Position numbers and translations under genes: made by a program. From positions 310,001 to 374,000 of the forward strand of contig NZ_CALPCP010000001.1 of assembly GCF_943192995.1 (NCBI RefSeq): a stretch of 64,000 nt of DNA, given 5' to 3'. The notes beneath the pieces are model-generated. The model saw nothing but the letters and a program-made list of their open reading frames with translations. It was not told the DNA's origin and made no database searches. The first letter of the stretch is position 1. The number at the start of each line of letters is the position of its first letter. Source of the stretch: Flintibacter muris. Its GTDB lineage: Bacteria; Bacillota; Clostridia; Oscillospirales; Oscillospiraceae. Shown here piece by piece: positions 32,938 through 42,836 of the stretch.

Positions 32938-33759
32938 ATGTCAGCCATCGGAGGGATCGGAGCCATTGGAAGCTATGGCAGCATCAGCGGTTACTACTCT
33001 ATTTATCAAAACAGAAATTCTTATCAGGCCTATCAAAACAAAAACGCAAACCCCAGAAGTACTGAACCGGTGAGTGCGGTGTCCCGGGCCCAGACTATCC
33101 CGGTGCAGCCGGTGGACAAGGTGCCCGCCGTCCAGCGGGGCGTGACTCAGGAGGCCCAGGAGGACAGCCGCTTCCAGTTTCCCACCATACGGGAGGGGGC
33201 CGACCCCGCCGAGATGGCGGTGCGGTCCCGCATCCGGTATCTGGATGAGGAGCTGGAGGGCAAGGAGAACGAACTGCTGTATTGGGACCGGTCCAAGGAG
33301 CTGGAGAAGCTGCTGGGCAAGAACCAGGAGCAGGACAGCCTGAAAGTTGGTCAGGAGGGCGAACAGAAGATTAGCCTGGAGGAGGGCGAAGAGTCCAAGT
33401 CCCCCCAGGAGGTCATGGAGGAGGCCGAGTGCCAGACCTGTAAGAACCGCAAATATCAAGACGGCTCTGACGACCCCGGCGTCTCCTTCAAGACGGCCAC
33501 CAACGTCGCCCCTGAGCAGGCTGCCGCCGCCGTGCGTGGCCATGAGCAGGAGCACGTGGTCCGGGAGCAGGCCAAGGCTCAGCGGGAGGACCGGAAGGTG
33601 GTCAGCCAGTCGGTAACCATCCACACGGATATCTGCCCTGAGTGCGGCGATGTGTACGTCTCCGGCGGCACCACCCGCACCACTACCAAGGCCAACCCGG
33701 TGGAGGAACCCCAACAGCAGGATGATGTGAAAAAGTCCGGCTTCCAGTCAATTATGTAA
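32938..33759 (+). CDS. SprA-related putative metalloprotein
   Basis: 273 residues. Gly/Ser-rich start (MSAIGGIGAIGSYGSISGYY), low-complexity middle with coiled-coil potential (DEELEGKENELLYWDRSKEL), then the conserved C-terminal block of the SprA-related family: CQTCKNRKYQDGSDDPGVSF, then AAAAVRGHEQEHVVREQA with an HExxH-type motif, and CPECGDVYVSGG. The HEQEH and Cys pairs suggest zinc binding; peptidase activity is proposed for the family but not shown. ATG 32938 fits the AAAGGGG site. Confidence 0.82.
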   Translation: MSAIGGIGAIGSYGSISGYYSIYQNRNSYQAYQNKNANPRSTEPVSAVSRAQTIPVQPVDKVPAVQRGVTQEAQEDSRFQFPTIREGADPAEMAVRSRIRYLDEELEGKENELLYWDRSKELEKLLGKNQEQDSLKVGQEGEQKISLEEGEESKSPQEVMEEAECQTCKNRKYQDGSDDPGVSFKTATNVAPEQAAAAVRGHEQEHVVREQAKAQREDRKVVSQSVTIHTDICPECGDVYVSGGTTRTTTKANPVEEPQQQDDVKKSGFQSIM

Positions 33760-33763
33760 AATG

Positions 33764-33795
33764 AAACAACCGGCCCGCTGGGCCGGTTGTTTTTA
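33764..33795 (+). terminator. Terminator of the SprA-like gene
   Basis: AAACAACCGGCCC/GGGCCGGTTGTTT stem with TTTTT. Confidence 0.85.
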
Positions 33796-33869
33796 CTTGC
33801 AACCAGCTAAACCGGCAGAGGCTCCTTTGGCGGCAGGAAATACACAACAAGGACCTTTTGATAAAACCC

Positions 33870-33898
33870 TTGCAATTACAGTGCTGTTCCGCTATAAT
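33870..33898 (+). promoter_or_regulatory. leuS promoter
   Basis: -35 TTGCAA (33870-33875), 17-base spacer, -10 TATAAT (33893-33898). Only about 50 bases of leader remain. Confidence 0.7.
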
Positions 33899-33956
33899 AA
33901 CATGGAAATGCTGTCGATTCGGCCATCAGGCCAGACGATACAGGAGAGTGTTTGCA

Positions 33957-36461
33957 TTGAAGTACGATTTTACCGCCATTGAGAAGAAGTGGCAGACAAA
34001 GTGGAAGGACGAAAAGACCTTCGCCTGCCAGAACGGCGACACCAGCAAGCCGAAATTTTACGGCCTGGTGGAGTTCCCCTACCCCTCCGGAGCGGGCCTG
34101 CATGTGGGCCATCCCCGGCCCTACACCGCTATGGATGTCATTGCCCGGAAGAAGCGGATGGACGGCTACAACGTTCTGTTCCCCATCGGCTACGACGCTT
34201 TTGGCCTGCCCACTGAGAACTTTGCCATCAAGAACCACATCCACCCCGCTATCATCACCAAGCAGAACATTGAGAATTTCACCCGCCAGCTCCATATGCT
34301 GGGCTACTCCTTCGACTGGGACCGGTGTGTGGACACCACCGACCCCAACTACTACAAGTGGACCCAGTGGATTTTCCTCCAGCTGTACAAGCACGGCCTG
34401 GCCTACAAGACCACCATGCCGGTAAACTGGTGTACCTCCTGCAAGTGTGTGCTGGCCAACGAGGAGGTTGTGGAGGGCGTGTGCGAGCGGTGCGGCGCGC
34501 CGGTGGTCCGCAAGGAGAAGAGCCAGTGGATGCTGAAAATCACCGCCTACGCCCAGAAGCTTATTGACGGGCTGGACACTGTGGACTTTATCGACCGGGT
34601 CAAGACCCAGCAGCGCAACTGGATCGGCCGCTCCACCGGCGCGGAGGTCACCTTTAAGGCCACCACCGGGGACGATATCGTGGTCTTCACCACACGCCCC
34701 GACACCCTGTTCGGTGCGACCTATATGGTTATCTCTCCGGAGCACCGCTTTGTGAAGGAGTGGAAGGACAAGCTGCAAAACTGGGACGAGGTGGCCGCCT
34801 ATGTGGAGGAGGCGGGCCGGAAGTCCGACTTTGAGCGCACCGAGCTGTCCGCCGACAAGGAGAAGACCGGCGTGATGCTCCAGGGTGTGCGAGCTGTCAA
34901 CCCGGTGAACGGCCGGGAGATCCCCATCTTCATCTCCGACTATGTTCTGGCTTCCTATGGCACCGGGGCCATCATGGCCGTCCCCGCCCACGACACCCGC
35001 GACTGGGCCTTCGCCAAAAAATTTGGCTGTGAAATTATCGAGGTGGTTTCCGGCGGCGAGGACGTGCAGAAGGAGGCCTTCACCGCCAAGGACGACACCG
35101 GCATTATGGTCAACTCCGATTTCCTCAACGGCATGACCGTCAAGGATGCCATCCCTGCCATTACCAAGTGGCTGGAGGAGAAGGGGATCGGCCACGAGCA
35201 GGTAAACTACAAGCTGCGGGACTGGGTGTTCTCCCGCCAGCGCTACTGGGGCGAGCCCATCCCCATGGTATGGTGCGAGAAGTGCGGCTGGGTGCCTCTG
35301 CCCGAGGACCAGTTGCCCCTGCTGCTGCCCGAGGTGGAGAGCTATGAGCCCACCGACAACGGCGAATCCCCCATTGCCAAGATGACCGACTGGGTGAACA
35401 CCACCTGTCCCTGCTGCGGCGGAAGCGCCAAGCGGGAGACGGACACCATGCCCCAGTGGGCAGGGTCCAGCTGGTACTTCCTGCGGTATATGGACCCGGA
35501 CAACAAGGACGCTTTGGCCTCCAAGGAGGCGCTCGCTTACTGGGGCCAGGTGGACTGGTACAACGGCGGCATGGAGCACACCACCCTCCACCTGCTCTAC
35601 TCCCGTTTCTGGAACAACTTCCTCCACGATATCGGGGTGATTCCCCACGCTGAGCCCTACGCCAAGCGCACCAGCCACGGCATGATTTTGGGCAAAAACC
35701 CCCACTATGTGGGCAACGTGGAGACAGAGGAGGAGAAGCAGGCCCTCATTGACAAGTACGGCTCCCAGGCCATGCGCCCCTCGGTGAAGATGTCCAAATC
35801 CCTGGGCAATGTGGTCAACCCCGACGACGTGATCCGGGACTACGGCGCGGACACCATGCGGCTGTATATCATGTTTATCGGCGACTTTGAGAAGACCGCC
35901 ACCTGGTCGGATGAGTCAGTCCGGGGCTGCAAGAAGTTCCTGGACCGGGTGTGGAATCTCAGTGAAAAACTGAAAGAGGGGGACGGCTGCTCCGCTGAGA
36001 ACGAGATGGCGGTCCACCGGGCCATTAAAAAGGTGTCCGACGACATTGAGGCTATGAAGTTCAATACCGCCATCGCCGCGCTGATGTCCCTGGTCAACGA
36101 CTTTTACGCCAAGGGAGCTACCAAGGGCGACTATAGGGCTCTGCTGCTGATGCTGTCCCCCTTTGCCCCCCACCTGTGTGAGGAACTGTGGGAGATGAAC
36201 GGCTACGGCGGGCAGGTGTGCCTCCAGCCCTGGCCCGAGTACGACGAGAGCAAGACCGTGGCCGCTACCGCCAAGATGGCCGTCCAGGTGGGCGGCAAGG
36301 TGAAGGCCAATATCGTAGTGGCCGCCGACGCCTCCGACGAGGACGTGGTAGCCGCCGCTCTGGCCGAGCCCAAAATCGCCAAGCTGGCCGAGGGGATGAC
36401 CCTGGTGAAGTCCATCGTGGTCAAAGGCAAGCTGGTCAGCCTGATTTTCAAGCCCCAGTGA
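33957..36461 (+). CDS. leuS: Leucyl-tRNA synthetase
   Basis: 834 residues, class I synthetase charging tRNA-Leu. TTG start at 33957 with AGGAGAG upstream gives [13 protein letters not shown], the normal LeuS N-terminus. HIGH-type motif [11 protein letters not shown] (about 45-55), editing domain ([14 protein letters not shown]), tryptophan-rich [19 protein letters not shown] near 610, anticodon-binding domain and C-terminal domain ([14 protein letters not shown]). Full length. The short leader leaves no room for a T-box, which often controls this gene in Firmicutes. Confidence 0.97.
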   Translation: MKYDFTAIEKKWQTKWKDEKTFACQNGDTSKPKFYGLVEFPYPSGAGLHVGHPRPYTAMDVIARKKRMDGYNVLFPIGYDAFGLPTENFAIKNHIHPAIITKQNIENFTRQLHMLGYSFDWDRCVDTTDPNYYKWTQWIFLQLYKHGLAYKTTMPVNWCTSCKCVLANEEVVEGVCERCGAPVVRKEKSQWMLKITAYAQKLIDGLDTVDFIDRVKTQQRNWIGRSTGAEVTFKATTGDDIVVFTTRPDTLFGATYMVISPEHRFVKEWKDKLQNWDEVAAYVEEAGRKSDFERTELSADKEKTGVMLQGVRAVNPVNGREIPIFISDYVLASYGTGAIMAVPAHDTRDWAFAKKFGCEIIEVVSGGEDVQKEAFTAKDDTGIMVNSDFLNGMTVKDAIPAITKWLEEKGIGHEQVNYKLRDWVFSRQRYWGEPIPMVWCEKCGWVPLPEDQLPLLLPEVESYEPTDNGESPIAKMTDWVNTTCPCCGGSAKRETDTMPQWAGSSWYFLRYMDPDNKDALASKEALAYWGQVDWYNGGMEHTTLHLLYSRFWNNFLHDIGVIPHAEPYAKRTSHGMILGKNPHYVGNVETEEEKQALIDKYGSQAMRPSVKMSKSLGNVVNPDDVIRDYGADTMRLYIMFIGDFEKTATWSDESVRGCKKFLDRVWNLSEKLKEGDGCSAENEMAVHRAIKKVSDDIEAMKFNTAIAALMSLVNDFYAKGATKGDYRALLLMLSPFAPHLCEELWEMNGYGGQVCLQPWPEYDESKTVAATAKMAVQVGGKVKANIVVAADASDEDVVAAALAEPKIAKLAEGMTLVKSIVVKGKLVSLIFKPQ

Positions 36462-36470
36462 TATCGAAAA

Positions 36471-36500
36471 AAGCCGCTCCCTTGCAAAGGGGAGCGGCTT
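36471..36500 (+). terminator. leuS terminator
   Basis: AAGCCGCTCCC/GGGGAGCGGCTT stem; weak T-run. Confidence 0.65.
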
Positions 36501-36597
36501 ACCTTGACACCATAGTAGAATTATGGTACATTTTGTGTGGGCACCGTTCAATACAGGCGAGGCGGTTCAGCTACACCACCCGAAAGGGGGTGAGCGT

Positions 36598-36963
36598 ATG
36601 CCGGTTACGGTGACATTTCATATGTGCTGTGGAGGTTTTGGTATGATTGTCTACTCGGTGCTTCTGTTTGCAATCGCAGCCTTATTTGTGGGTATTGCGG
36701 TTTCCATCTATAGGGGAAACATAAATCTGATTCATTCCTATCATCAGAAGCATGTAAAAGAGGCGGACCAGAGAGACTATGGAAAATCATTTTCAAAAGG
36801 GCTGTTTGTGCTTGCTGCTTCCCTGATTTTTAGTGGAGCGGTGGCCTTGTTTGAAGAAACAGTGCCCGTTGTAATGACTTCAATTGGTATTTTGCTGGTT
36901 GGAATGATAATAGCTTTTGTCGTGATTGCAAGGGTTCAAAAGAAATTTAACGGCGGATTCTAA
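36598..36963 (+). CDS. Small membrane protein (DUF3784-like)
   Basis: 121 residues with three membrane helices (about 12-32, 60-78, 86-106). The loop NLIHSYHQKHVKEADQRDYGK between helices 1 and 2 is typical of DUF3784 proteins. Function unknown. ATG 36598 has AAAGGGGG upstream. AT-richer than its neighbours. Confidence 0.75.
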   Translation: MPVTVTFHMCCGGFGMIVYSVLLFAIAALFVGIAVSIYRGNINLIHSYHQKHVKEADQRDYGKSFSKGLFVLAASLIFSGAVALFEETVPVVMTSIGILLVGMIIAFVVIARVQKKFNGGF

Positions 36964-36991
36964 GATTCACAGGCTGTTTACAAATCTTCTC

Positions 36992-37020
36992 TTGACAGAA
37001 TGGCCAAAAGGCAATATAAT
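36992..37020 (+). promoter_or_regulatory. rpsU promoter
   Basis: Consensus -35 TTGACA (36992-36997), 17-base spacer, consensus -10 TATAAT (37015-37020). Confidence 0.85.
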
Positions 37021-37095
37021 GGTAATGTTAAAGCCATAAACATGGCCCTACGTGAGCGGGAGACCCCCGCCGCGCGCGGAGGGAGGGAAATATAA

Positions 37096-37278
37096 ATGTC
37101 GGAAGTCCGTGTGAGAGAAAACGAGTCTCTGGAGAGCGCCCTGAAGCGCTTTAAGCGCAGCTGCGCCAAGTCCGGAGTGCTGGCCGAGGTCCGTAAGCGT
37201 GAGCACTACGAGAGCCCCAGCGTCAAGCGCCGCAAGAAGTCTGAGGCCGCCCGCAAGAACCGCAAGAAGTTCTACTAA
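37096..37278 (+). CDS. rpsU: 30S ribosomal protein S21
   Basis: 60 residues, basic, standard length. [19 protein letters not shown] and the C-terminal [17 protein letters not shown] are typical of S21, which joins the 30S platform and helps initiation. Own consensus promoter and terminator. Confidence 0.97.
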   Translation: MSEVRVRENESLESALKRFKRSCAKSGVLAEVRKREHYESPSVKRRKKSEAARKNRKKFY

Positions 37279-37285
37279 GAACCAT

Positions 37286-37326
37286 AAACCGCTGAGGGTT
37301 GTCCTTCGGCGGTTTTTATATTTTTG
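37286..37326 (+). terminator. rpsU terminator
   Basis: AAACCGC-TGAGG/CCTTCG-GCGGTTT stem followed by TTATATTTTT. Confidence 0.8.
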
Positions 37327-37346
37327 AGCAAAGGAGAAATTGAGGG

Positions 37347-37946
37347 ATGGACCTTTCCAGATTTCAATGGACAAGAGAGCCGAAGGCCTGCACAGTGGGG
37401 GAGGATCAGGTGGAGATTGTCACCAAACCCTGCACCGATCTTTGGCAAAGGACTTATTATCACTTTCAGAACGACAACGCCCCGGTTTTCCAGATGGAGA
37501 CGGAGGAACCATATTTCAGCTTTGTGGTGAAGACAGAATTTCAGGACAGCCACCGCCGGTTTGACCAGTGCGGCGTGGTGCTGTATCTGGACAGCGAGAA
37601 CTGGCTGAAGGCTTCTGTTGAGTACGAGAATGAGCAGTTTCAGCACCTGGGCAGCGTGGTCACCAATCTGGGCTGGTCCGACTGGGCCACAACAGCCATC
37701 GACGCCTCGGTGAAATCCATGTGGTATCGCCTCAGCCGCAGAGAGGATGACTACTGCATTGAGTGCTCCTCCAACGGAGAGGTATGGCAGCAGATGCGGA
37801 TCTGTCACATGCACCGGGGAGGCGGGAAGATCCGGTTTGGCATCTACGCCTGTTCCCCGGAAGACTCCTCCTTTCCGGCGGTATTCTCCCAAATGCGGCT
37901 GATAGAGTGCCAGTGGAAGGCCCACGACGGCCAGCAGCCGGATTGA
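37347..37946 (+). CDS. DUF1349 (concanavalin-like) protein
   Basis: 199 residues, cytoplasmic, beta-jellyroll. Landmarks are TYYHFQNDNAPVF, FDQCGVVLYLDSENWLKAS, YENEQFQHLGSVVTNLGWSDW and KIRFGIYACSPEDSSFPAVF, which fit DUF1349 (regulation-of-enolase-like lectin fold) proteins. Likely binds carbohydrate, but no activity is known. Followed by a hairpin that contains repeat C copy 1. Confidence 0.85.
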   Translation: MDLSRFQWTREPKACTVGEDQVEIVTKPCTDLWQRTYYHFQNDNAPVFQMETEEPYFSFVVKTEFQDSHRRFDQCGVVLYLDSENWLKASVEYENEQFQHLGSVVTNLGWSDWATTAIDASVKSMWYRLSRREDDYCIECSSNGEVWQQMRICHMHRGGGKIRFGIYACSPEDSSFPAVFSQMRLIECQWKAHDGQQPD

Positions 37947-37951
37947 TTGAA

Positions 37952-38078
37952 AACAGGAGCGGCGCCATATAGTCAACACACTTGAAAAAACACAGTTTGT
38001 GTTTTTTCATCCAGTGGACCATGGGCCCACTGGGCGTACAAAGCACGCACTTGTTGACTATAGTGTGCCGCTCCTGTT
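37952..38078. repeat. Repeat family C copy 1 nested inside a hairpin
   Basis: Repeat C (37968-38062) has ends TATAGTCAACA and TGTTGACTATA and an inner stem CCAGTGG/CCACTGG-type. It lies between the arms AACAGGAGCGGC (37952-37963) and GCCGCTCCTGTT (38067-38078), which could be a pre-existing terminator stem whose loop received the element. Other copies lack these outer arms. Confidence 0.8.
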
Positions 38079-38088
38079 ATGGCATTCC

Positions 38089-39411
38089 TTAGGCCCAGGG
38101 CAGCCAGCTTTGGCCGCCGCGGGCATTCATCATATCCAGCGCGCCGTCCAGCATCTCGGCGGCGTCGGCCATGGTGAGGGTGTCGGCCAGCTGAACAGCT
38201 CCGGCGGTATCCGCACGGATAATTCCCGAGGCGGACAGGTTGGCCGCCGCCTGGGCGGCCCAGTGGTCACTCCCGTCAAACGAGAAGACCGCCACCGGTA
38301 CGTCGGTAATTTCCAGCAGATTGTCCAGCATCACCGCCGCCTCGGCCCGGGAGATGGTATCCTCCGCGCCGAAAACAGGGGCGCCGTTTTCATCCCGGGA
38401 GCCCTGAACCACCCCCGCCTTCAGCGCGGCGGATACGGCCCCCTTGGCCCAGGTGGGGATGGCGTCGTCATCAGAGAAGCCGGTGAGAGTGACTCCCTCC
38501 AGGTCTTCCAGCCCGGCCACCGACATGGCCATGGTGAGGAACTGGGCCCGGGTGACGGTCTGGTCTGGGTCAAAGAAGTAGCGGCCGTCTACATACCGTC
38601 CCACGTAGATGCCCTCCTCCGCCAGACGGATGGCGGATTTCTGGATGGGGTGGCCAGACAGGTCGGAGTAGGTCACCTTGGTGTCCGGTTTGTCAATGCG
38701 CAGGGACACTTTGGCCTCGGGTGAGGTATTGCCCGCCGGGTCAATGGCCACATAGGTGAAGGAGTCGGAGCCGGTTTTGTTCTCATAAGGGGTATAGACA
38801 AACTGGCTGGAGCCGTCCTCCGCCAGGGTGACCGCCCCCCGGGCAGGAGTGGAGGTGAGCTGGAAGGTGAGGGCGTCCCCTTCTCCGTCCACCGCGTCAA
38901 AGTAGCCGGTGATGGCCACATTTTTGTAGGTGGTCAGCTCCATGTTCCGGGCTACCGGGGGATTATTGGTTTCGGTGAGAAGATAGATGGTTACTGTGGC
39001 CTGGGGAACCTCTAATTGAGAGGAGAGGGCAGGGGTGAACACCAGCGTTGTGGTGGTGACAGTGGGGGACTTGGCGCTCTGGAACCGCAGACCGGACAGG
39101 GCGGTGGCGTCCACATAGGCCCCAATCTCCACAGGTATGTCACCCATGCACAGCGTACCGGCGCCCGGGTCGGGCAGAGCTTCAATGGTGATGCCGCTGA
39201 GGGTGGTTTTGCCGTCAGGTTTGACCACAAAGTCCTCTGCGGCGAAGGGAATGGTGGAGCCGATCAGCCCGTTTTTGGAAAAATCCGCCACATAGGGGGC
39301 CTCTGTCTTTTTGCTCCAGAAAAAGGCGGAGGTTGGGATGGTCAGAGAGAGCGCCAGGGCCAGCGCCAGCAGGGGCGCGGCGGCCTGGCGGAGGGAATTG
39401 CCGCGTTTCAT
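38089..39411 (-). CDS. Secreted S-layer-homology (SLH) domain protein
   Basis: 440 residues. Signal peptide 1-29 (ALALALSLTIPTSAF). Two beta-sandwich regions follow: one around 40-140 and a cadherin-like/Ig-like one around 148-238 (NNPPVARNMELTTYKN, DSFTYVAIDPAGNTSPEA). C-terminal SLH modules start about 245 (SDLSGHPIQKSAIRLAEEG, FDPDQTVTRAQFLTMAM, FGAEDTISRAEAAVMLDN, HWAAQAAANLSASGII) and should bind cell-wall polymer. A cell-surface structural or binding protein; ligand unknown. Confidence 0.88.
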   Translation of the reverse strand: MKRGNSLRQAAAPLLALALALSLTIPTSAFFWSKKTEAPYVADFSKNGLIGSTIPFAAEDFVVKPDGKTTLSGITIEALPDPGAGTLCMGDIPVEIGAYVDATALSGLRFQSAKSPTVTTTTLVFTPALSSQLEVPQATVTIYLLTETNNPPVARNMELTTYKNVAITGYFDAVDGEGDALTFQLTSTPARGAVTLAEDGSSQFVYTPYENKTGSDSFTYVAIDPAGNTSPEAKVSLRIDKPDTKVTYSDLSGHPIQKSAIRLAEEGIYVGRYVDGRYFFDPDQTVTRAQFLTMAMSVAGLEDLEGVTLTGFSDDDAIPTWAKGAVSAALKAGVVQGSRDENGAPVFGAEDTISRAEAAVMLDNLLEITDVPVAVFSFDGSDHWAAQAAANLSASGIIRADTAGAVQLADTLTMADAAEMLDGALDMMNARGGQSWLPWA

Positions 39412-39466
39412 AGAGATACCTCCTTGAAAATGAGTGTATCTCTATTGTTTTGCCGTTTCAGGGAAA

Positions 39467-40093
39467 TTATGCGTTTTGATTGATGCTGCTGTTTTCGTCA
39501 GCCAGAGACATGATGGATACCTCAAAAGCGGTGCGCTCCTGAATCTGGCCGTCGATCTCCTTGGTGTATACCCGGCTCTGGAGGCGGCCCTCCAAGGCCA
39601 GGCGGTCGCCCACCTCCATGGCCCCGCAGCGGTAGGCCAGACTGCCCCAGGCAATACAGGGCAGGTAGTCCGCCCGGCCATAGCGGCGGTTGGCGGCCAG
39701 AATCATGTCACAAATGGTACGCCCAAGGGGGGTGGAACGAAGAACCGGTGGTTTACATAAGGTCCCAGACAGCTCCAGGTGGTTCTCGTCCTCCCCCTCC
39801 TCCTGGGACAGCGTTTTGGCAAAGACACTGACCACCAGCCGGCTGCCCACGCCGCTGCGGTTGTTAAATGTACGTACTTCCCCCGAGACAGTGAGGGGAC
39901 TGCCCGCATCCAGAGGAGGAAGGGCGCTCAGCTGCTCCCGGGAGGCCACCACATGGAGGGTGTCCTCCGCCCCGGACAGACGGCACACCGACAGGGGGAG
40001 CAGCATATACTCCACCCCGTGGTTTACATGGGAGAGGGAGGGCGGGGCGGCCAGCCGCCCCCGGAGAAAGATTTTGTTGTTATTCGTCTGCAT
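39467..40093 (-). CDS. Single-stranded DNA-binding-like OB-fold protein
   Basis: 208 residues with two OB-fold regions. The first begins NKIFLRGRLAAPPSLSH; the second (NHLELSGTLCKPPVLRSTPLGRTICDMILAANRRYGRADYLPCIAWG) is the SSB core, ending with VYTKEIDGQIQERTAFEVS. It lacks the acidic SSB tail and is not beside rpsF/rpsR, so it is an accessory SSB-like protein rather than the main SSB. AGGAG ribosome site. Confidence 0.82.
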   Translation of the reverse strand: MQTNNNKIFLRGRLAAPPSLSHVNHGVEYMLLPLSVCRLSGAEDTLHVVASREQLSALPPLDAGSPLTVSGEVRTFNNRSGVGSRLVVSVFAKTLSQEEGEDENHLELSGTLCKPPVLRSTPLGRTICDMILAANRRYGRADYLPCIAWGSLAYRCGAMEVGDRLALEGRLQSRVYTKEIDGQIQERTAFEVSIMSLADENSSINQNA

Positions 40094-40109
40094 AAAGCAA
40101 CACTCCTAT

Positions 40110-40283
40110 AGTCAAAGTACTTCAATAGAATGAAAAGATTCTTTTGAAGCCTGTGGCAATTTCCGCCGCAGAAGGCCGCATAAGCGGCCTGGCTTTGGAC
40201 TTTATAGGCAACACCTGCACCCAGCGGGCCGTTGCCCGCTGGATAAAAAACGCAAGCCGCGTTTTTCAAGTGTGTTGACTATA
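40110..40283. repeat. Repeat family C copy 3 plus an adjoining related palindrome
   Basis: 40203-40283 is a reverse copy of repeat C (TATAGGCAACA ... TGTTGACTATA). Next to it, 40110-40202 is another short inverted element (TATAGTCAAAG ... CTTTGGACTTTATA) with inner stems AAAGATTCTTTT and GGCCGC-ATAA-GCGGCC. Confidence 0.75.
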
Positions 40284-40390
40284 TCGTCAAACGACCAAGG
40301 GTCTGTTGCTTCCATCCTATGCAGCAGGAAGGAGAGGTATGTCCATAAAAAGGAAAACCGCCGGCAGTACCGGCGGTTTCAGACTATTAG

Positions 40391-40434
40391 AAAGCCTCCC
40401 TCTCTGAGGGAGGTGGCACGGCGAAGCCGTGACG
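40391..40434. repeat. Repeat family B, half copy
   Basis: AAAGCCTCCCTCTCTGAGGG followed by AGGTGGCACGGCGAAGCCGT matches the left half of the 48204 copy, then diverges. Confidence 0.75.
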
Positions 40435-40757
40435 TAAGCGTCAAATTTCCCCACGCCTTGCCAGAACTCAAAGGAAATGAGAAAATACAATAGAGTCTGG
40501 TGAGTGCCGTGTACTCTCATAAGGGGTTCTTCCTCTTTGGGTTCCTCATAGACAACGCCGCTGTCGTCGGTCGCGTCCTGTCCCTCCGGGGTCTGTGCAA
40601 AGGCGGTGACGGAAATGTATTTACAGGTAGACAGGAAACTATCACGATGAGTTCTATGCTCCAGGGGCTATTCTTTTATTATCTACTTCTACTGGAGCCA
40701 TTCAATTTTCAGTATTACCACATAATATGACATATCGAAAAGAGCGGAAAATAACGC

Positions 40758-40786
40758 TTGAGAAAGAGGGCGGTATCTGCTATACT
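40758..40786 (+). promoter_or_regulatory. Orphan promoter
   Basis: -35 TTGAGA (40758-40763), 17-base spacer, -10 TATACT (40781-40786). It reads toward the integrase remnant. Confidence 0.5.
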
Positions 40787-40910
40787 CATGGTGTAGTAGT
40801 GCGCTCTCTTTCTTTGTGAGAAAGAAGCCGAAGCATAGGAAAGAACTTGAAAGGCAGAGAATGTGGCAAAAGAATTTGTCAGAGAAGGAATGGGTTATAC
40901 TTAGCTCGAT

Positions 40911-41435
40911 TTGTTGACATGGCAGGGAGGACAGAGTGCTGAGCCGCATGAAGAAAACTTCGCGTCACCTGATAGGACGGCAGACGCATGGTTTGAGTTT
41001 TGGATTGAGAACATTATAGGTGATTTGGCCCCTAATACTCGCCGAAACTACCGTGAAAGGTATGTAAACAACATTCAAGCGGTAATTGGCAGGATGCTTC
41101 TGCAGGATGTGCTACCCATGCACTGCAAGAACATTCTGATTGGAATGGATGCCGATTACGCAGGCTCAACTATCCAACAAATCTATATCGCTATGGGTAC
41201 TGTGCTTTGCTCTGCTGTAATGAGTGGTGTGATCCCTAAACATCCTGTGGACGGGGTTAGATACACCAAGCCGGTGCGCGTTCCCAGTGATATCAAGTAT
41301 CTCACGGTTGAAGAAAAGGTACTTCAGAAGCTATTGGGTCATGTCAGTATCCAGACCGCCATGGATAAATATGTGCATGTGACAGATGACTCACTGACCG
41401 CCGGCGTACGACAATTTGAGGCCATCAAAATGTAA
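40911..41435 (+). pseudogene. Tyrosine integrase remnant
   Basis: 174 codons. The core-binding domain is recognisable (WFEFWIENIIGDLAPNTRRNYRERY ... SAVMSGVIPKHPVDGVR, shown here in parts), but YLTVEEKVLQKLLGHVSIQT joins the start of the catalytic domain directly to its end. The Arg and HxR catalytic motifs are deleted; only LLGHVSIQTAMDKYVHVTDD with the final Tyr remains. The N-terminal SAM-like arm is also gone. It cannot be active. Confidence 0.85.
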
Positions 41436-41553
41436 CTGCACATAAGTTAGTGGCAAAATGGTGAAGAAATGGTTCAGTAATGGTGAAGCTCCAAAGGAGC
41501 AAAACCTGAAAACCATTGATAAATCAGAACTTTCTAAGGAGATGTAAAGCAAT

Positions 41554-42642
41554 ATGAAATTAGGAATCGTAGGGTTGCCCAACGTGGGCAAGAGCACCCT
41601 GTTCAACGCCATTACCAACGCCGGCGCAGAGAGCGCCAACTATCCCTTCTGCACCATCGACCCCAACGTGGGTATGGTGGCTGTGCCGGATACCCGGCTG
41701 GACAAGCTGAGCGAGATGTACCACCCCAAGAAAACCACCCCGGCGGTGATTGAGTTTGTGGACATCGCCGGTCTGGTGAAGGGGGCCAGCAAGGGAGAGG
41801 GTCTAGGCAACAAGTTTTTGGGCAACATTCGGGCCACCGACGCCATTGTCCATGTGGTCCGCTGCTTTGACGACGACAATGTCATACATGTAGAAGGGGC
41901 CACCGACCCTATCCGAGATATTGATACCATCGACCTGGAACTGGTGATGGCCGATCTGGAGATGGTGGAGCGCCGCATCGACAAGGCAAAAAAGGCCGCC
42001 AAGGGGGACAAAAAGTTCCTTCAGGAGGCGGAGGACTTTGAGGGCCTGCGCTCCTGGCTCAACGATGGAAAATCCGCCCGAAGCTATACCCAGGTGGACA
42101 TTGGGGCCGAGTATCCTGACTGTGAACTGCTGTCCCTCAAGCCGGTGATCTACGCCGCCAACCTGGACGAGAACGGCTTTTCCGACCCCGCCGCCGTGGA
42201 CTACTACAGGCAGGTGGAGGAGCGGGCCCGGGAGCAGGGGGCCCAAGTGATTCCTGTATGCGCCAAACTGGAGGCGGAGATCGCTCAGTTAGAGCCCGAG
42301 GAGAAGCAGATGTTTTTGGACGACCTGGGGGTGGCGGAGTCCGGCCTGGACCGGCTGGTAAAGGCCAGCTATACCCTGCTCGGCCTGATCTCCTACCTGA
42401 CCTCCGGTGAGGATGAGTGCCGGGCCTGGACCATCACCCGAGGTACCAAGGCCCCTCAGGCAGCGGGCAAGATCCACTCCGACTTTGAGCGGGGCTTCAT
42501 TCGGGCTGAGGTTGTCTCCTATGATGACCTGATGGCCTGCGGCACTATGGCCGCCGCCCGGGAGAAGGGTCTGATCCGCTCTGAGGGCAAGGAATATGTG
42601 GTCCAGGATGGGGATATTATCTTGTTCCGGTTTAATGTGTAA
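41554..42642 (+). CDS. ychF: Redox-regulated ribosome-binding ATPase YchF
   Basis: 362 residues, Obg-related P-loop protein that prefers ATP. Walker [15 protein letters not shown] (7-20), [17 protein letters not shown] (switch region), coiled-coil arm (about 130-200) and C-terminal TGS domain ([20 protein letters not shown]). Ubiquitous; associated with ribosomes and oxidative-stress response. AAGGAG site 12 bases from the ATG, a little far. Confidence 0.97.
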   Translation: MKLGIVGLPNVGKSTLFNAITNAGAESANYPFCTIDPNVGMVAVPDTRLDKLSEMYHPKKTTPAVIEFVDIAGLVKGASKGEGLGNKFLGNIRATDAIVHVVRCFDDDNVIHVEGATDPIRDIDTIDLELVMADLEMVERRIDKAKKAAKGDKKFLQEAEDFEGLRSWLNDGKSARSYTQVDIGAEYPDCELLSLKPVIYAANLDENGFSDPAAVDYYRQVEERAREQGAQVIPVCAKLEAEIAQLEPEEKQMFLDDLGVAESGLDRLVKASYTLLGLISYLTSGEDECRAWTITRGTKAPQAAGKIHSDFERGFIRAEVVSYDDLMACGTMAAAREKGLIRSEGKEYVVQDGDIILFRFNV

Positions 42643-42675
42643 AACATAATTTCATCATTGAAGCCTTGGAATTAC

Positions 42676-42718
42676 TGGGGGGTGCCATTCTATAATGGCA
42701 CCCCCTTTGATGTTTTCT
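42676..42718 (+). terminator. ychF terminator
   Basis: GGGGGTGCCATT/ATGGCACCCCC stem followed by TTTGATGTTTTCTTC. Confidence 0.85.
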
Positions 42719-42747
42719 TCTACCCTTACCAGGATTTTTTCGCTCAG

Positions 42748-42836
42748 TATAGTCAACACACTTGAAAAACGCGGTTTTTGTTCTTTATCCAGTGGGTCAA
42801 TGGCCCACTGGGCGTACAAAGCACACAAATGTTGCC
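42748..42836. repeat. Repeat family C copy 2
   Basis: TATAGTCAACACACTTGAAA start and an inner CCAGTGGG/CCCACTGG stem as in copy 1. The right end is worn (ATGTTGCCC). Confidence 0.8.

Larger units (their letters stand above)
40290..40910. other. Gene-poor scar of a former insertion
   Basis: Holds a stem AACCGCCGG/CCGGCGGTT (about 40353-40380), a half copy of repeat B (40391-40434), a short coding relic readable on the minus strand near 40540-40625 (TAFAQTPEGQDATDDSGVV-like), and an orphan promoter at 40758-40786. No intact gene is supported. The integrase remnant that follows points to a decayed integrative element. Confidence 0.55.

Noticed and set aside
33800-33956. T-box leader for leuS
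   Set aside because: The predicted transcript start leaves only about 50 leader bases.
40500-40730. 76-codon frame in the island scar
   Set aside because: No ribosome site, mixed composition, and overlaps a coding relic on the other strand.
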